Below are positions 6,319 to 14,176 of a stretch of DNA of 64,000 nt, piece by piece. A program made the translations under genes and the position numbers. The notes under the pieces are model-generated. The model was given only the letters and a program-made list of their open reading frames with translations, had not been told where the DNA came from and made no database searches. Location of the stretch: NCBI RefSeq assembly GCF_000429725.1, contig NZ_AUCK01000014.1:37774-101773 (forward strand). Reading direction: 5' to 3'. The stretch's first letter is position 1; the number at the start of each line of letters is the position of its first letter. This stretch comes from Alkalicoccus chagannorensis DSM 18086 (GTDB lineage Bacteria; Bacillota; Bacilli; Bacillales; Salisediminibacteriaceae).

Positions 6319-8106
6319 ATGCGGCTGACCGGCTTTGCGACGGGGTTGGATATTAACCAGATGGTGCAGGATTTGATGAAGGCGGAACGGATGCCGATGG
6401 AGCGGATGGAGCAGGACAAGATCCGCGCGGAGGTCCGGATGGATCAATACCGGGAGATTAATGAGAAGCTTCGGGATTTTCGGGATAATACGTTTGATTC
6501 GGTGCTGCGCCGGTCGCAGATGCTCGCCAATGAGGGGACCAGTTCACATGAGAACCTCGTGACGGCTCAGGCATCGTCTTCGGCGTCGCAGGCGTCGCTC
6601 CGGATTACGGAAGTGACTTCTCTGGCCTCCGCAGCGTCGAACGCGAGCGCAGGCGCTGTCTCGGAGGAGCCGGTGGATGTGCAGGCGTCGTTCGGCAGTC
6701 AGGCGTTTGCCGGGGAAGAGAGCGGTGCGTGGACACGTGGACTGGTGAACCGGCAGACGATTACGGTGCAGCAGGCGCATACAACGATGTCGCTGGATGA
6801 AGAACTCGGGAATCCGGATTCTGTCGTTGTGCGGGTGAACGGCCAGGCGTATAAAGTGGTGGAAGAGTTCGATGAGGGGCTTCGTGCGACGCAGGTCATG
6901 ATCAATCCGGATACGAATGAGCTGACGTTTGGAGAATCGCTCGCGCGGAACGACCGTGTGGAAGTCACTGCGATGACGGCTGATGAGAATGGTCCGGATC
7001 TGTACTCGGTGAACGAGCTGACGGTGTATGATGAGGATGGTCAGGCCGTCCGGGATGCTTTCGTCGTCACGTCGGAGGATTCGATGGAGGACGTGATCTC
7101 GCAGTTCAACCGCTCGGTGACCGGCGTCAATGCGTTCTTTGATGAGCAGTCCCGACGCGTGTCGGTCATGCGCGAAGATACTGGCGTGTTTGCGGCGGAA
7201 GGCCAGCCGGAAATGCAGTTCAGCGGAACATTTTTTAACGACGTACTTCGTCTGGATGACGCTGGGGAAACCGCTGCCCGCAATGCGGCCTTCACGGTGA
7301 ACGGGCTGGAGACGCACCGCCGTTCGAACACGTTTACCATCAGCAACATCCAGCTGACGCTGCAGGATACGTTCTCCGACCGGGATGTAACGGTCGGTGT
7401 CTCCCGCAACACAGACAGCATCATGGAGACGATCACCTCTTTTATCGATGAATACAATGAGATTGTGGAACTCGTCAACGGCCGTGTTCGCGAAGAATCG
7501 TTCCGTGATTACCCGCCGCTCACCGAAGAGCAGCGCCGGGAGTTGTCCGAACGGGAAGCGGAACTGTGGGACGAGCGTGCAGAGAGCGGCCTTCTCCGCA
7601 ACGACGGGCTGCTTCGAAATGGCATGAATACGTTCCGCCAGCAGTTCTACACGCCGGTGATGGGCGATGTCGATACATCGATCACCCAGCTCACGCAAAT
7701 AGGGATTTCCACGACGTCGAATTTCCGCGACGGCGGGATTCTCGAAGTGGATGAAGAGAAGCTCCGGGCCGCCATTGAAACGGATGCAGAAGGTGTTTTT
7801 CAGCTTTTCGCAGGAGACGGGACGCCGCAGGAGCAGGGCATTGCGAGACGTGTCCGTGCCAGCGCGGATACGCTGATTGAATCGATTGCCCAGCGTGCCG
7901 GGGGCTCCAGAGGACGTACCGTGAATCACCAGTTTACGATTGGGCGGGAAATCAATAATATAGAGGACAGGATGACGAATTTTGAGCGTCGGCTGGAACA
8001 GATTGAAAACCGCTACTGGGCGCAGTTCAATGCGATGGAGCAGGCCGTGCAGCGTGCCAATTCCCAGTCGGAGTCGTTCTTCGCACAGATGTACGGAAAC
8101 TTTTAA
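6319..8106 (+). CDS. fliD: Flagellar filament cap protein FliD, copy 2 (longer paralogue)
   Basis: A 595-residue FliD. The N-terminus 'MRLTGFATGLDINQMVQDLM' and the C-terminal 'QLTQIGISTTSNFRDGGILE' and 'MTNFERRLEQIENRYWAQF' match the same blocks as the upstream copy. It carries about 65 extra residues, mostly in the middle ('SASQASLRITEVTSL' to 'RQTITVQQAHTTMSLDEELG'), the surface-exposed and most variable part of FliD. The ATG at 6319 was chosen for its AAAGGAG 8 bases upstream; the open frame begins at 6196 without one. It probably forms a unit with the fliT-like gene 50 bases downstream. Both copies look intact. Confidence 0.9.
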   Translation: MRLTGFATGLDINQMVQDLMKAERMPMERMEQDKIRAEVRMDQYREINEKLRDFRDNTFDSVLRRSQMLANEGTSSHENLVTAQASSSASQASLRITEVTSLASAASNASAGAVSEEPVDVQASFGSQAFAGEESGAWTRGLVNRQTITVQQAHTTMSLDEELGNPDSVVVRVNGQAYKVVEEFDEGLRATQVMINPDTNELTFGESLARNDRVEVTAMTADENGPDLYSVNELTVYDEDGQAVRDAFVVTSEDSMEDVISQFNRSVTGVNAFFDEQSRRVSVMREDTGVFAAEGQPEMQFSGTFFNDVLRLDDAGETAARNAAFTVNGLETHRRSNTFTISNIQLTLQDTFSDRDVTVGVSRNTDSIMETITSFIDEYNEIVELVNGRVREESFRDYPPLTEEQRRELSEREAELWDERAESGLLRNDGLLRNGMNTFRQQFYTPVMGDVDTSITQLTQIGISTTSNFRDGGILEVDEEKLRAAIETDAEGVFQLFAGDGTPQEQGIARRVRASADTLIESIAQRAGGSRGRTVNHQFTIGREINNIEDRMTNFERRLEQIENRYWAQFNAMEQAVQRANSQSESFFAQMYGNF

Positions 8107-8156
8107 ACGGCAGTGCCGGATCACTGCCGCAGCATGACGGGAGAGGTAGTGGTACC

Positions 8157-8513
8157 ATGGCACTGATCAAAGAAATGTATCAGACGACGTACAAGCTCCG
8201 TGAGCAGCTCAAGCAGCCCTATCCATTATCGGACGATGACCGGGACGGCTACATCGCCCGGGTGAATGAACTGCTGGAACTCCGTCAGCGCTACCTGGAT
8301 CAGGGAGCGGCACCGGAGACCGAAATGGAGCAGAAGGCGGCCAGAGAGGTACTGGAGATGAACAAAGACGTGCAGCAGATGCTCGCGGAGCGGCAGCAGA
8401 TGATCCAGCAGGACCTCAACAAGCTGAAGAAGAAAAGGCAGACGGGACGGCGCTACGAAAATCCGTATGCAGGGCCGTCGCCGGACGGGATGTTTTTTGA
8501 CTCGAAAAAATAG
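8157..8513 (+). CDS. Small helical protein, probably a FliT-like flagellar chaperone
   Basis: A 118-residue, highly charged helical protein ('ARVNELLELRQRYLDQG', 'EMEQKAAREVLEMNKDVQQM', 'QQMIQQDLNKLKKKRQTGRR'). It has the size and helix-rich, basic-tail character of Bacillus FliT, which chaperones FliD. It starts 50 bases after fliD copy 2 (GGGAGAGG upstream) and precedes flaG, so a flagellar role is likely from context. FliT sequences are very variable, so this rests on position and composition more than on a motif. Confidence 0.5.
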   Translation: MALIKEMYQTTYKLREQLKQPYPLSDDDRDGYIARVNELLELRQRYLDQGAAPETEMEQKAAREVLEMNKDVQQMLAERQQMIQQDLNKLKKKRQTGRRYENPYAGPSPDGMFFDSKK

Positions 8514-8650
8514 CCGGTGCCGGGGTATGCGGACCTTTGCTTACAGCCTTTTGCGGTGAAATATGAAAATAAAAGAGTCGAAAGGTGGAATTTCTCCGCT
8601 TTCTTCCGATACTAAAGGTGTGCACGACATTTTATCGAGGAGTTGATCAC

Positions 8651-9034
8651 ATGGAAGTGAATCAAGCTGGCTCGATGTCTGTGAATGACCTGTTTTCCCG
8701 CACGCGGCATGCTTCGGAACGATCGGAGCGGAGCGAAGTGGCAGCAGCAGGAGCCGGCCGGAGCATGGAAGTGACGGCGGCAGCAGCAGACTCGACCGAG
8801 CGCACCTGGCAGCAGGAGGATCTGGACCGCGGTATCGAGGCGATGAATGAGCTCGCCGTGTTCAAGGACCGATCGCTTCAGTTTGAGCACCATGACACGC
8901 TCGATCGGACGATGGTCAAGGTGATTGACCGGGAGACAGAGGAAATCGTAAGGGAAATTCCTCCAGAGGATTTCCTCGACATGATTTCGTCCATGCTGGA
9001 ATTTGCAGGCATCATCATCGACGAACGGATCTAA
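8651..9034 (+). CDS. flaG: Flagellar protein FlaG
   Basis: A 127-residue protein with the FlaG C-terminal signature 'TMVKVIDRETEEIVREIPPEDFLDM' followed by a short hydrophobic end. The N-terminal half is Ala/Ser/Glu-rich and variable, as usual. FlaG influences filament length, and in Bacillus it sits directly before fliD (yvyC-fliD). Here it lies after the second fliD. The ATG has GAGGAG 8 bases upstream. A weak SigD-like -10 (TCCGATAC, 8605-8612) lies upstream, but its -35 (TGGA) is poor. A terminator follows at 9040. Confidence 0.85.
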   Translation: MEVNQAGSMSVNDLFSRTRHASERSERSEVAAAGAGRSMEVTAAAADSTERTWQQEDLDRGIEAMNELAVFKDRSLQFEHHDTLDRTMVKVIDRETEEIVREIPPEDFLDMISSMLEFAGIIIDERI

Positions 9035-9039
9035 GCAGC

Positions 9040-9069
9040 AAACCGTCTTCCCACCTGGAGGCGGTTTTT
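9040..9069 (+). terminator. Terminator after flaG
   Basis: AAACCG (9040-9045) pairs with CGGTTT (9062-9067), with further partial pairing inside, ending in a T-run. Confidence 0.7.
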
Positions 9070-9290
9070 CTGCCTGAACGGGGGAAGTGAAGAGAGCGTG
9101 GGCGTCGACTTCGGCGTGGGGTGCAGGCAGTTTCAAGTGATAAGAAAGGGTGCTTTTCACCTTGTAAGAAACGAGTCACAGCAGGAAGGCATCGGCTGTG
9201 TCGGCTGCTCGGGAAGCTGGAAGCATCTATGCTTCTCTCCAAGAACCTACGGTACACGCCATGCCGATTACATGGCGTCGTGCGCTGCAT

Positions 9291-9377
9291 GGGAAGAAAG
9301 AAAATTCCTGTTTTCGTTCAAAAGCCTGCAGCGACGCCGCACGCCGTTTCGACCAGAAGCCGCTTCGCACTTTTGTT
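9291..9377. repeat. Dispersed intergenic repeat, CTGCAGCGACG family, copy 2
   Basis: GGGAAGAAAG, then AAAAGCCTGCAGCGACGCCG, then CACGCCGTTTCGACC, AGAAGC and GCACTTTTGTTA, in the same order as the copies at 1114 and 50383. It ends about 20 bases before the SigD promoter of fliS. Together with the terminator at 9040 it fills much of the 9035-9398 gap; no gene is visible there. Confidence 0.6.
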
Positions 9378-9398
9378 AGGAAAAAAGTGCAGGAAGGC

Positions 9399-9425
9399 TA
9401 AAGGTTTCAGGCTGCCTGCCGATAT
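9399..9425 (+). promoter_or_regulatory. SigD promoter of fliS
   Basis: TAAA (9399-9402), exactly 15 bases, GCCGATAT (9418-9425): a perfect match to the Bacillus SigD consensus. It lies about 60 bases before the fliS start. Confidence 0.9.
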
Positions 9426-9487
9426 AATACATAGGAACATTGTCATCAATGAAAAGCACGATAGTGTACAGAAAGGGTGTCGGCATC

Positions 9488-10135
9488 GTGAATTCTAATC
9501 CATATGCACAGTACAAACAGAATGCCATGGAAACCAAGTCCCCCGGCGAGTTGACGTTGATGTTGTACGAGGGATGTCTGAAATTTATGAAACGCGCAGA
9601 GACAGCTTTGGCAGAAAACGAAGTCGAAGAGAAGCATACGAACCTGGTGAAAGCGCAGAACATCATCCGGGAGCTCATGGTCACCTTGAACACCGATGTT
9701 CAGGTGAGCAGCGACATGATGCAGCTGTACGACTACATTCTGAATCAGCTGATCGAAGCCAACACGAAAAACGATGTGGAAGCCTTGAAGCGGGCCGAGC
9801 GGTTCACCATCGACTTCCGCGACACGTGGAAAGAAGTGGTGCAGGCAGACCGCCGGCAGCGATTCGGTACGAAAGAGCGTACGGAAGCTCCAGCTGCTCC
9901 GCAGGCCGGAAGCACGAACGGACAGGCAGTAGGACGAATCCAGCCGGAGAAAAAAGCTGTCCCGGCATCAGAAACATCCCAGCCAGCGGCTTCCGCGGCT
10001 CCGTCCAAAGCCCAGCCGGCTAACCCGTATGCCAAAGCCCGTCAGCAGGCGGTGGCTGCAGGAGCACCATCCAATCCATATGCGAAAGCAAAACAGCAGG
10101 CAGCGGTTGCTGCCGGCACGTCGAACTGGAACTAA
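9488..10135 (+). CDS. fliS: Flagellin export chaperone FliS with a long C-terminal extension
   Basis: A 215-residue protein. Residues 1 to about 125 are a normal FliS (usual length about 125-135): 'NPYAQYKQNAMETKSPGELT', 'MLYEGCLKFMKRAE', 'AQNIIRELMVTLN' and 'LYDYILNQLIEANTKND'. FliS caps the C-terminus of unexported flagellin in the cytoplasm. The GTG start was chosen for AAAGGG 10 bases upstream. The remaining roughly 90 residues are an Ala/Pro/Gln-rich, probably disordered tail ending in two copies of NPYAKA(R/K)QQA, which echo the protein's own N-terminal NPYAQYKQNA. A perfect SigD promoter drives it. See findings. Confidence 0.92.
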   Translation: MNSNPYAQYKQNAMETKSPGELTLMLYEGCLKFMKRAETALAENEVEEKHTNLVKAQNIIRELMVTLNTDVQVSSDMMQLYDYILNQLIEANTKNDVEALKRAERFTIDFRDTWKEVVQADRRQRFGTKERTEAPAAPQAGSTNGQAVGRIQPEKKAVPASETSQPAASAAPSKAQPANPYAKARQQAVAAGAPSNPYAKAKQQAAVAAGTSNWN

Positions 10136-10170
10136 CGTCAGCATCGTGCTGAACGAACAAGCGCTGGACA

Positions 10171-10217
10171 AAACAATGCTTCCGACGATCCAAGGTGGAT
10201 CATCGGAAGCATTGTTT
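10171..10217. repeat. REP-like palindromic hairpin, copy 1
   Basis: AAACAATGCTTCCGA (10171-10185) pairs with TCGGAAGCATTGTTT (10203-10217) around a GATCCA-TGGATC core. It could serve as the fliS terminator (T-rich 3' flank), but the core recurs at 12232, 17461 and 25751. A further inverted pair, GAACAAGCGCT (from about 10155) and AGCGCTTGTTC (from about 10288), lies outside it. Confidence 0.7.
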
Positions 10218-10423
10218 CTTTGTGCGGGAAAGAGCCTGCGATTGTTCCATGGAGACGGGGGCTTCGTCTTCTACACTGGATGAACGAAGCGCTTGTTCTT
10301 GAAGTACCTGCATCGCCGCCCCACGGGATGGGCGGAAAAGACAGCACTGGCAGGCCTTTGTTTCGTGCAGCCGTTTTGTGCACATGATATGATAGGAAAA
10401 AAGAAAGCGGAAGGAGGGCCTGC

Positions 10424-10810
10424 ATGGCACGGTTATCGGAGAAGCAGGAGATATTTCTGCAGCAGTACCGGCTGCTGCTGGATGAAATAGCAGAGGCTGC
10501 TGCGTACGCGGCTTCCTGCTACGAGCAGGGAGATGATGATATTGGAGACCGGCTGCTGACATCTGTGTGCGGCGGCATGCTTATGTATCATCCTGATAAC
10601 GTGACGCTGTACTCGATTTTCGCCGGAGATGAGGAAGCACTGCAGCTGTTGAAGGTCCACTACGAAACGATGGTGACCGCTTCCCACATTCAGGCGGATG
10701 ACGCGGCAGCAGATGCGAAAAAACAATTCGTGCAGGGTGCGCTGATGCCGGCGTTACTGCAATGGCAGCAGCGGCTGCAGAAAGAAGGAGACAACCATGC
10801 CCCTCATTGA
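10424..10810 (+). CDS. Small helical protein of unknown function, coupled to the esterase gene
   Basis: A 128-residue protein I do not recognise. It looks all-helical ('SEKQEIFLQQYRLLLDEIAE', 'GDRLLTSVCGGMLMYHPDNV', 'LQLLKVHYETMVTASH'), without signal peptide or membrane segment. GGAGGG lies 5 bases before the ATG. Its last 14 bases overlap the start of the AXE1 esterase, so the two are probably translated together. Its position after fliS and its helical character would fit a flagellar-locus accessory protein, while the overlap ties it to the esterase. Either link is inference. Confidence 0.6.
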   Translation: MARLSEKQEIFLQQYRLLLDEIAEAAAYAASCYEQGDDDIGDRLLTSVCGGMLMYHPDNVTLYSIFAGDEEALQLLKVHYETMVTASHIQADDAAADAKKQFVQGALMPALLQWQQRLQKEGDNHAPH

Positions 10811-11765
10811 CCTGCCGTTGGAACAATTGTATACATACCGCGGGCGCAGTCCGGAGCCTGACGATTTCAGCCGATTCTGGACCGAAGCGCTCGCGGAGCT
10901 TGATCATCATGAAGCAGCTCCTGTCCGCAGGCAGGCTGATTTTCAGACGAATCAGGCATCGTGCTGGCATTTGACCTTTACCGGGATCGGCGGCGCGGAC
11001 GTGCATGTGAAAGAACTTCGTCCGCGCGGCTGGACCGAAGGAGACCCTTCTCCTGCCGTGATCATGTTCCATGGATACGGTCGTTCTTCCGGCGGCTGGC
11101 TCGAAAAAGCGGCATGGGCCGCAGAAGGCTGGTCCGTATTTGCGATGGATGTCCGCGGCCAGGGCGGTGCATCCACGGATCCCGGGGGTGTCAGCGGCTG
11201 GACGCTGCAGGGGCACATCACACGGGGGCTGGAAGATGGGCCGGAGCAGTTATTTTACCGAAACGTGTTCCTGGATGCTGCGCTGCTCGCCCGCCTTGTC
11301 TGCAGCGACGACACTGTCGACAGCAGCCGCGTCAGTACGACCGGGTGGTCCCAGGGAGGAGCCCTCGCACTCGTCTGTGCCGCGCTGGAACCGCGGATAT
11401 CCCGGTGTGCACCGGTGTACCCGTTCTTGAGCGACTACCGCCGCGTCTGGGAAATGGATTTGGCGGAAGCTTCCTATCAGGATATCCGCCGCTGGTTCCG
11501 CCGTTTTGATCCACGGCACGAGCGGGAAGAGTCGTTTTTTCATACACTCGGGTATATTGATATCCAGCACATGATGCCCTGGGTGCGCGCAAACGTGCTC
11601 ATGGGAACCGGGTTGATGGATACAGAATGTCCGCCGTCGACGCAGTTTGCGGCATACAACCGGCTGACATCACCAAAAGAGGTACTCGTCTACCCGGATT
11701 TTGCTCATGAAAACCTGCCTGGTCACCCTGAAGCCATTTTTTCTTTCCTCACGAAGGGACCATGA
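10797..11765 (+). CDS. Acetyl xylan esterase / cephalosporin-C deacetylase family (AXE1) hydrolase
   Basis: A 322-residue alpha/beta hydrolase of the carbohydrate-esterase family 7 type. It shows 'FHGYGRSSGGW' (oxyanion region, about 92-102), 'MDVRGQGGAST' (about 117-127), the nucleophile Ser in 'TGWSQGGALAL' (about 183), the acid 'GLMDTECPPSTQF' and the catalytic His in 'DFAHEN'. Such enzymes remove acetyl groups from xylo-oligosaccharides and are usually cytoplasmic; no signal peptide is seen. The start overlaps the preceding gene by 14 bases. It is an odd partner for a flagellar cluster. Confidence 0.85.
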   Translation: MPLIDLPLEQLYTYRGRSPEPDDFSRFWTEALAELDHHEAAPVRRQADFQTNQASCWHLTFTGIGGADVHVKELRPRGWTEGDPSPAVIMFHGYGRSSGGWLEKAAWAAEGWSVFAMDVRGQGGASTDPGGVSGWTLQGHITRGLEDGPEQLFYRNVFLDAALLARLVCSDDTVDSSRVSTTGWSQGGALALVCAALEPRISRCAPVYPFLSDYRRVWEMDLAEASYQDIRRWFRRFDPRHEREESFFHTLGYIDIQHMMPWVRANVLMGTGLMDTECPPSTQFAAYNRLTSPKEVLVYPDFAHENLPGHPEAIFSFLTKGP

Positions 11766-11858
11766 ATCCCTTTTTGGCCGGCTGACAGCATCATTAACAA
11801 TAAAACAGGTGTACATGTTCGTCAGAAAGGGCATAGACTGGTAAAAGGAGGGTATTCT

Positions 11859-12194
11859 ATGCATGCATCATCTGAAGATAAAATACTTGCAGGACTCATC
11901 TACGTATTGAGCTTTTTCTTTCCGATTCTCGCCCCGCTGATCATCTGGCTGGTCAAGATGAAGACGTCGCCATTCGTTGATTTTCACGGCCGGGAGTATT
12001 TCAACCTTGCGATTTCCTATTTCGTGTACGGGTTGATCGCCAGCATTCTCACATTCATACTGATCGGCTGGGTGCTGATTCCGATTATCGGCATTGCGTT
12101 GATTGTCCTGACCATTATCGGAGCAGTGAAAGGATTTTCCGGTGAGACGTACAGGTTCCCACTGATTTTCCGATTGATCCCGGATAGAAAATAA
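11859..12194 (+). CDS. DUF4870-type small membrane protein
   Basis: A 111-residue protein with AAAAGGAGGG upstream of its ATG. It has three hydrophobic segments: about 10-30, 48-70 and 74-92. The pattern 'FVDFHGREYFNLAISYFVYG' between the first two is typical of DUF4870/YtjA-like proteins. The function is unknown. It lies alone, with a terminator directly after. Confidence 0.75.
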   Translation: MHASSEDKILAGLIYVLSFFFPILAPLIIWLVKMKTSPFVDFHGREYFNLAISYFVYGLIASILTFILIGWVLIPIIGIALIVLTIIGAVKGFSGETYRFPLIFRLIPDRK

Positions 12195-12231
12195 AGCAGG
12201 TACAAGCTCGAATTGCATCATATCTGTAAAG

Positions 12232-12275
12232 AAAAAGCTTCCGATCCTCCTTGGTGGAGGGTCGGAAGCTTTTTT
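12232..12275 (+). terminator. REP-like hairpin acting as terminator after the DUF4870 gene
   Basis: AAAAAGCTTCCGA pairs with TCGGAAGCTTTTTT, with an inner CCTCC/GGAGG pair, then a T-run. It shares the GCTTCCGAT...TCGGAAGC core with the copies at 10171, 17461 and 25751. Confidence 0.8.
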
Positions 12276-12307
12276 GGATGTAACAAGGCTTCATCTTGAT
12301 AGGAAGA

Positions 12308-12344
12308 GAAGAAGGCTTGGTCCCCTCAGGGCCAAGCCTTCTTC
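12308..12344 (-). terminator. Hairpin at the end of the formate dehydrogenase operon
   Basis: A perfect 13-bp stem GAAGAAGGCTTGG / CCAAGCCTTCTTC with an 11-base loop, 36 bases after the transporter stop on the minus strand. The T-run is weak (CTCTTCC), so it may act mainly as an RNA-stabilising end. Confidence 0.6.
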
Positions 12345-12379
12345 GAATCAACGACTGGATGCGTTAGCTGCATGGGGTA

Positions 12380-13681
12380 TTAATTGCCGGCAGGAGACGT
12401 GTTTCCTTTTTCTGCGGCCTCTGCATTTTCTTTCCGCAGCCGGTTCATGTCGATGCGGATGATAAGGGAGGCAGCGAGTGCGACAACAAACATGCCTCCG
12501 AAAATATACATCGTCAGTACGTAGCTATCCGTCACTTCACGCAGCCACGAGACGACGACAGGACCGATGAGACCGGCTGCAGCCCATGCTGTCAGAATGT
12601 AGCCGTGAATAGCCCCCAGCTGCTTCGTTCCAAACAGATCGCCGATGAAGGCTGGAACGGTAGCGAACCCACCGCCGTAGCAGGTCATGATCAGGAATAG
12701 AATGGCCTGGAACATCAGGGCGTGTGTAATACTTGGCAGGACAAGGAACGATACTACTTGAATGACAAAAAACGCAGTATAAACATTGGCTCTCCCGATA
12801 TAGTCGGAAATGGAAGCCCACGCCAAACGTCCAGCTCCATTGAAGAAGCCCATGATCCCGACCATCGTTGCAGCAGCCGCTGCGCTCAGACCGGCGATTT
12901 CTTCGCCCATTGGCCCCGCTACAGACAGAATCGCAATGCCGCACGTGACGTTGATGAACAGCATCAGCCAGAGCAGGTAGAAGCGGCGTGTTTTGATCGA
13001 TTCGTTAGCCGAAAGGTAGGAGAGGTCCTGGTTTCCCTGCTCCTCGCCTTCTTCCTCTTCCTTGTCGAGCATCGACTGTGGTTTCCATCCCTCAGGAGGA
13101 CGCTCCAGATAAAGGGCGGATGGAAGCATGACGACAAAGTAAATCGCGCCGAGCGCAAAGAATGTACCGGCAATGCCGAACATAGCAATGAAGTTCTGAA
13201 TCAGCGGACTGGCGATGACAGACGCAAAGCCGAACCCCATAATAGCGAGACCGGTCGCCATCCCGCGCCGGTCCGGGAACCATTTAACGAGGGTGGAGAC
13301 AGGAGTGATGTAGCCGACCCCGAGGCCGAAGCCGCCTAGGGCCCCGTAAGCCACATACATCAGCCAGATCGACTCGAGCTGGGCAGCCAGCCCGGAGCCG
13401 AGCATCCCGGCTGCAAAAAATCCGGTGGAAACAAGCCCCGATACCCGGGGCCCGTACTTTTCAACAAAATGTCCCATGAACGCAGCGGAGAGGCCAAGAA
13501 AAGCAATGGCAATACTGAACGTGATCGAAATGGCTGTCAGACTCCAGCCGAACGCTTCGTTCATCGGATTGGTAAAGACGCTCCATGAATACACAGAGCC
13601 GATGGAAATATGAATACCAACCGCCGCCGCAGCAATCAGCCAGCGGTTTTTCGTTGCTTCAACAGCCATAGTGACACGCAT
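12380..13681 (-). CDS. MFS transporter, oxalate:formate antiporter-like (OxlT family)
   Basis: A 433-residue membrane protein with 12 predicted hydrophobic segments. 'GIHISIGSVYSWSVFTNPM' near the N-terminus and 'YGALGGFGLGVGYITPVSTL' are hallmarks of the OxlT-like branch of the major facilitator superfamily. A charged cytoplasmic loop (about 205-225, 'KEEEEGEEQG') splits the two halves. It is the last gene of the unit with formate dehydrogenase and the DUF1641 protein, so formate or a related carboxylate is the likely substrate. The start could be 13681 (MRVTMAVE) or 13669 (MAVE); the AGGAG site is close to both. Confidence 0.85.
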   Translation of the reverse strand: MRVTMAVEATKNRWLIAAAAVGIHISIGSVYSWSVFTNPMNEAFGWSLTAISITFSIAIAFLGLSAAFMGHFVEKYGPRVSGLVSTGFFAAGMLGSGLAAQLESIWLMYVAYGALGGFGLGVGYITPVSTLVKWFPDRRGMATGLAIMGFGFASVIASPLIQNFIAMFGIAGTFFALGAIYFVVMLPSALYLERPPEGWKPQSMLDKEEEEGEEQGNQDLSYLSANESIKTRRFYLLWLMLFINVTCGIAILSVAGPMGEEIAGLSAAAAATMVGIMGFFNGAGRLAWASISDYIGRANVYTAFFVIQVVSFLVLPSITHALMFQAILFLIMTCYGGGFATVPAFIGDLFGTKQLGAIHGYILTAWAAAGLIGPVVVSWLREVTDSYVLTMYIFGGMFVVALAASLIIRIDMNRLRKENAEAAEKGNTSPAGN

Positions 13682-13687
13682 CCTCTC

Positions 13688-14176
13688 CTAATGATCTTTG
13701 TTTTTGGGTGGTTCACCCATCCCTTCGAGGAAGCGGAACATCACGGTGATGGCTTTGTTCACTTCCGGGTCTTTGACTTTTTTAATGAGGTCCAGATAGC
13801 CCGTCTTTTCTTCCGGATCCGGGTCCTCTGCAACTCTGGAGACGCCATTTTTGACGCGGTCCAGCAGCACCTCAATTTCACTCATATTGATTTTGCCGAG
13901 CGTCGATCCGATCAGCAGCAGGTTCTTCAGCGCTTCCGTATTGCCTTCTTTTGTCGCCTCCCGGACAAGGATATGGAGTATCTCATCCCCTTCAGCCAGA
14001 AGCCCGTTCAGAGCCGAGGTTATACCAGTCTCATTCAAATTTTTCGTGAGCTGGATCATGCCGAGGACGGCTTCCTTATTGTCGACAAGCGCATCCTCAA
14101 TTTCGGTCAGTGTTTCCCGTCTTTTTTCTTCTTGGGTCGGCTCGTGCTTCTCAATATGCCGGATTGGATCAGCCAT
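13688..14176 (-). CDS. DUF1641 protein, formate dehydrogenase accessory (YrhD-like)
   Basis: A 162-residue helical protein. 'ALNGLLAEGDEILHILVREA' and 'LLLIGSTLGKINMSEIEVLL' match the DUF1641 family, found next to Mo-dependent formate dehydrogenases in Bacillus (yrhD-yrhE). Its start overlaps the end of fdhF by 8 bases, so it is translationally coupled. The role is unproven; it may help assembly or electron transfer. Confidence 0.82.
   Translation of the reverse strand: MADPIRHIEKHEPTQEEKRRETLTEIEDALVDNKEAVLGMIQLTKNLNETGITSALNGLLAEGDEILHILVREATKEGNTEALKNLLLIGSTLGKINMSEIEVLLDRVKNGVSRVAEDPDPEEKTGYLDLIKKVKDPEVNKAITVMFRFLEGMGEPPKNKDH

Noticed and set aside
6544..8163. A 539-codon open frame antisense to the second fliD
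   Set aside because: It mirrors fliD codon use on the opposite strand, has no ribosome site and no recognisable domain.
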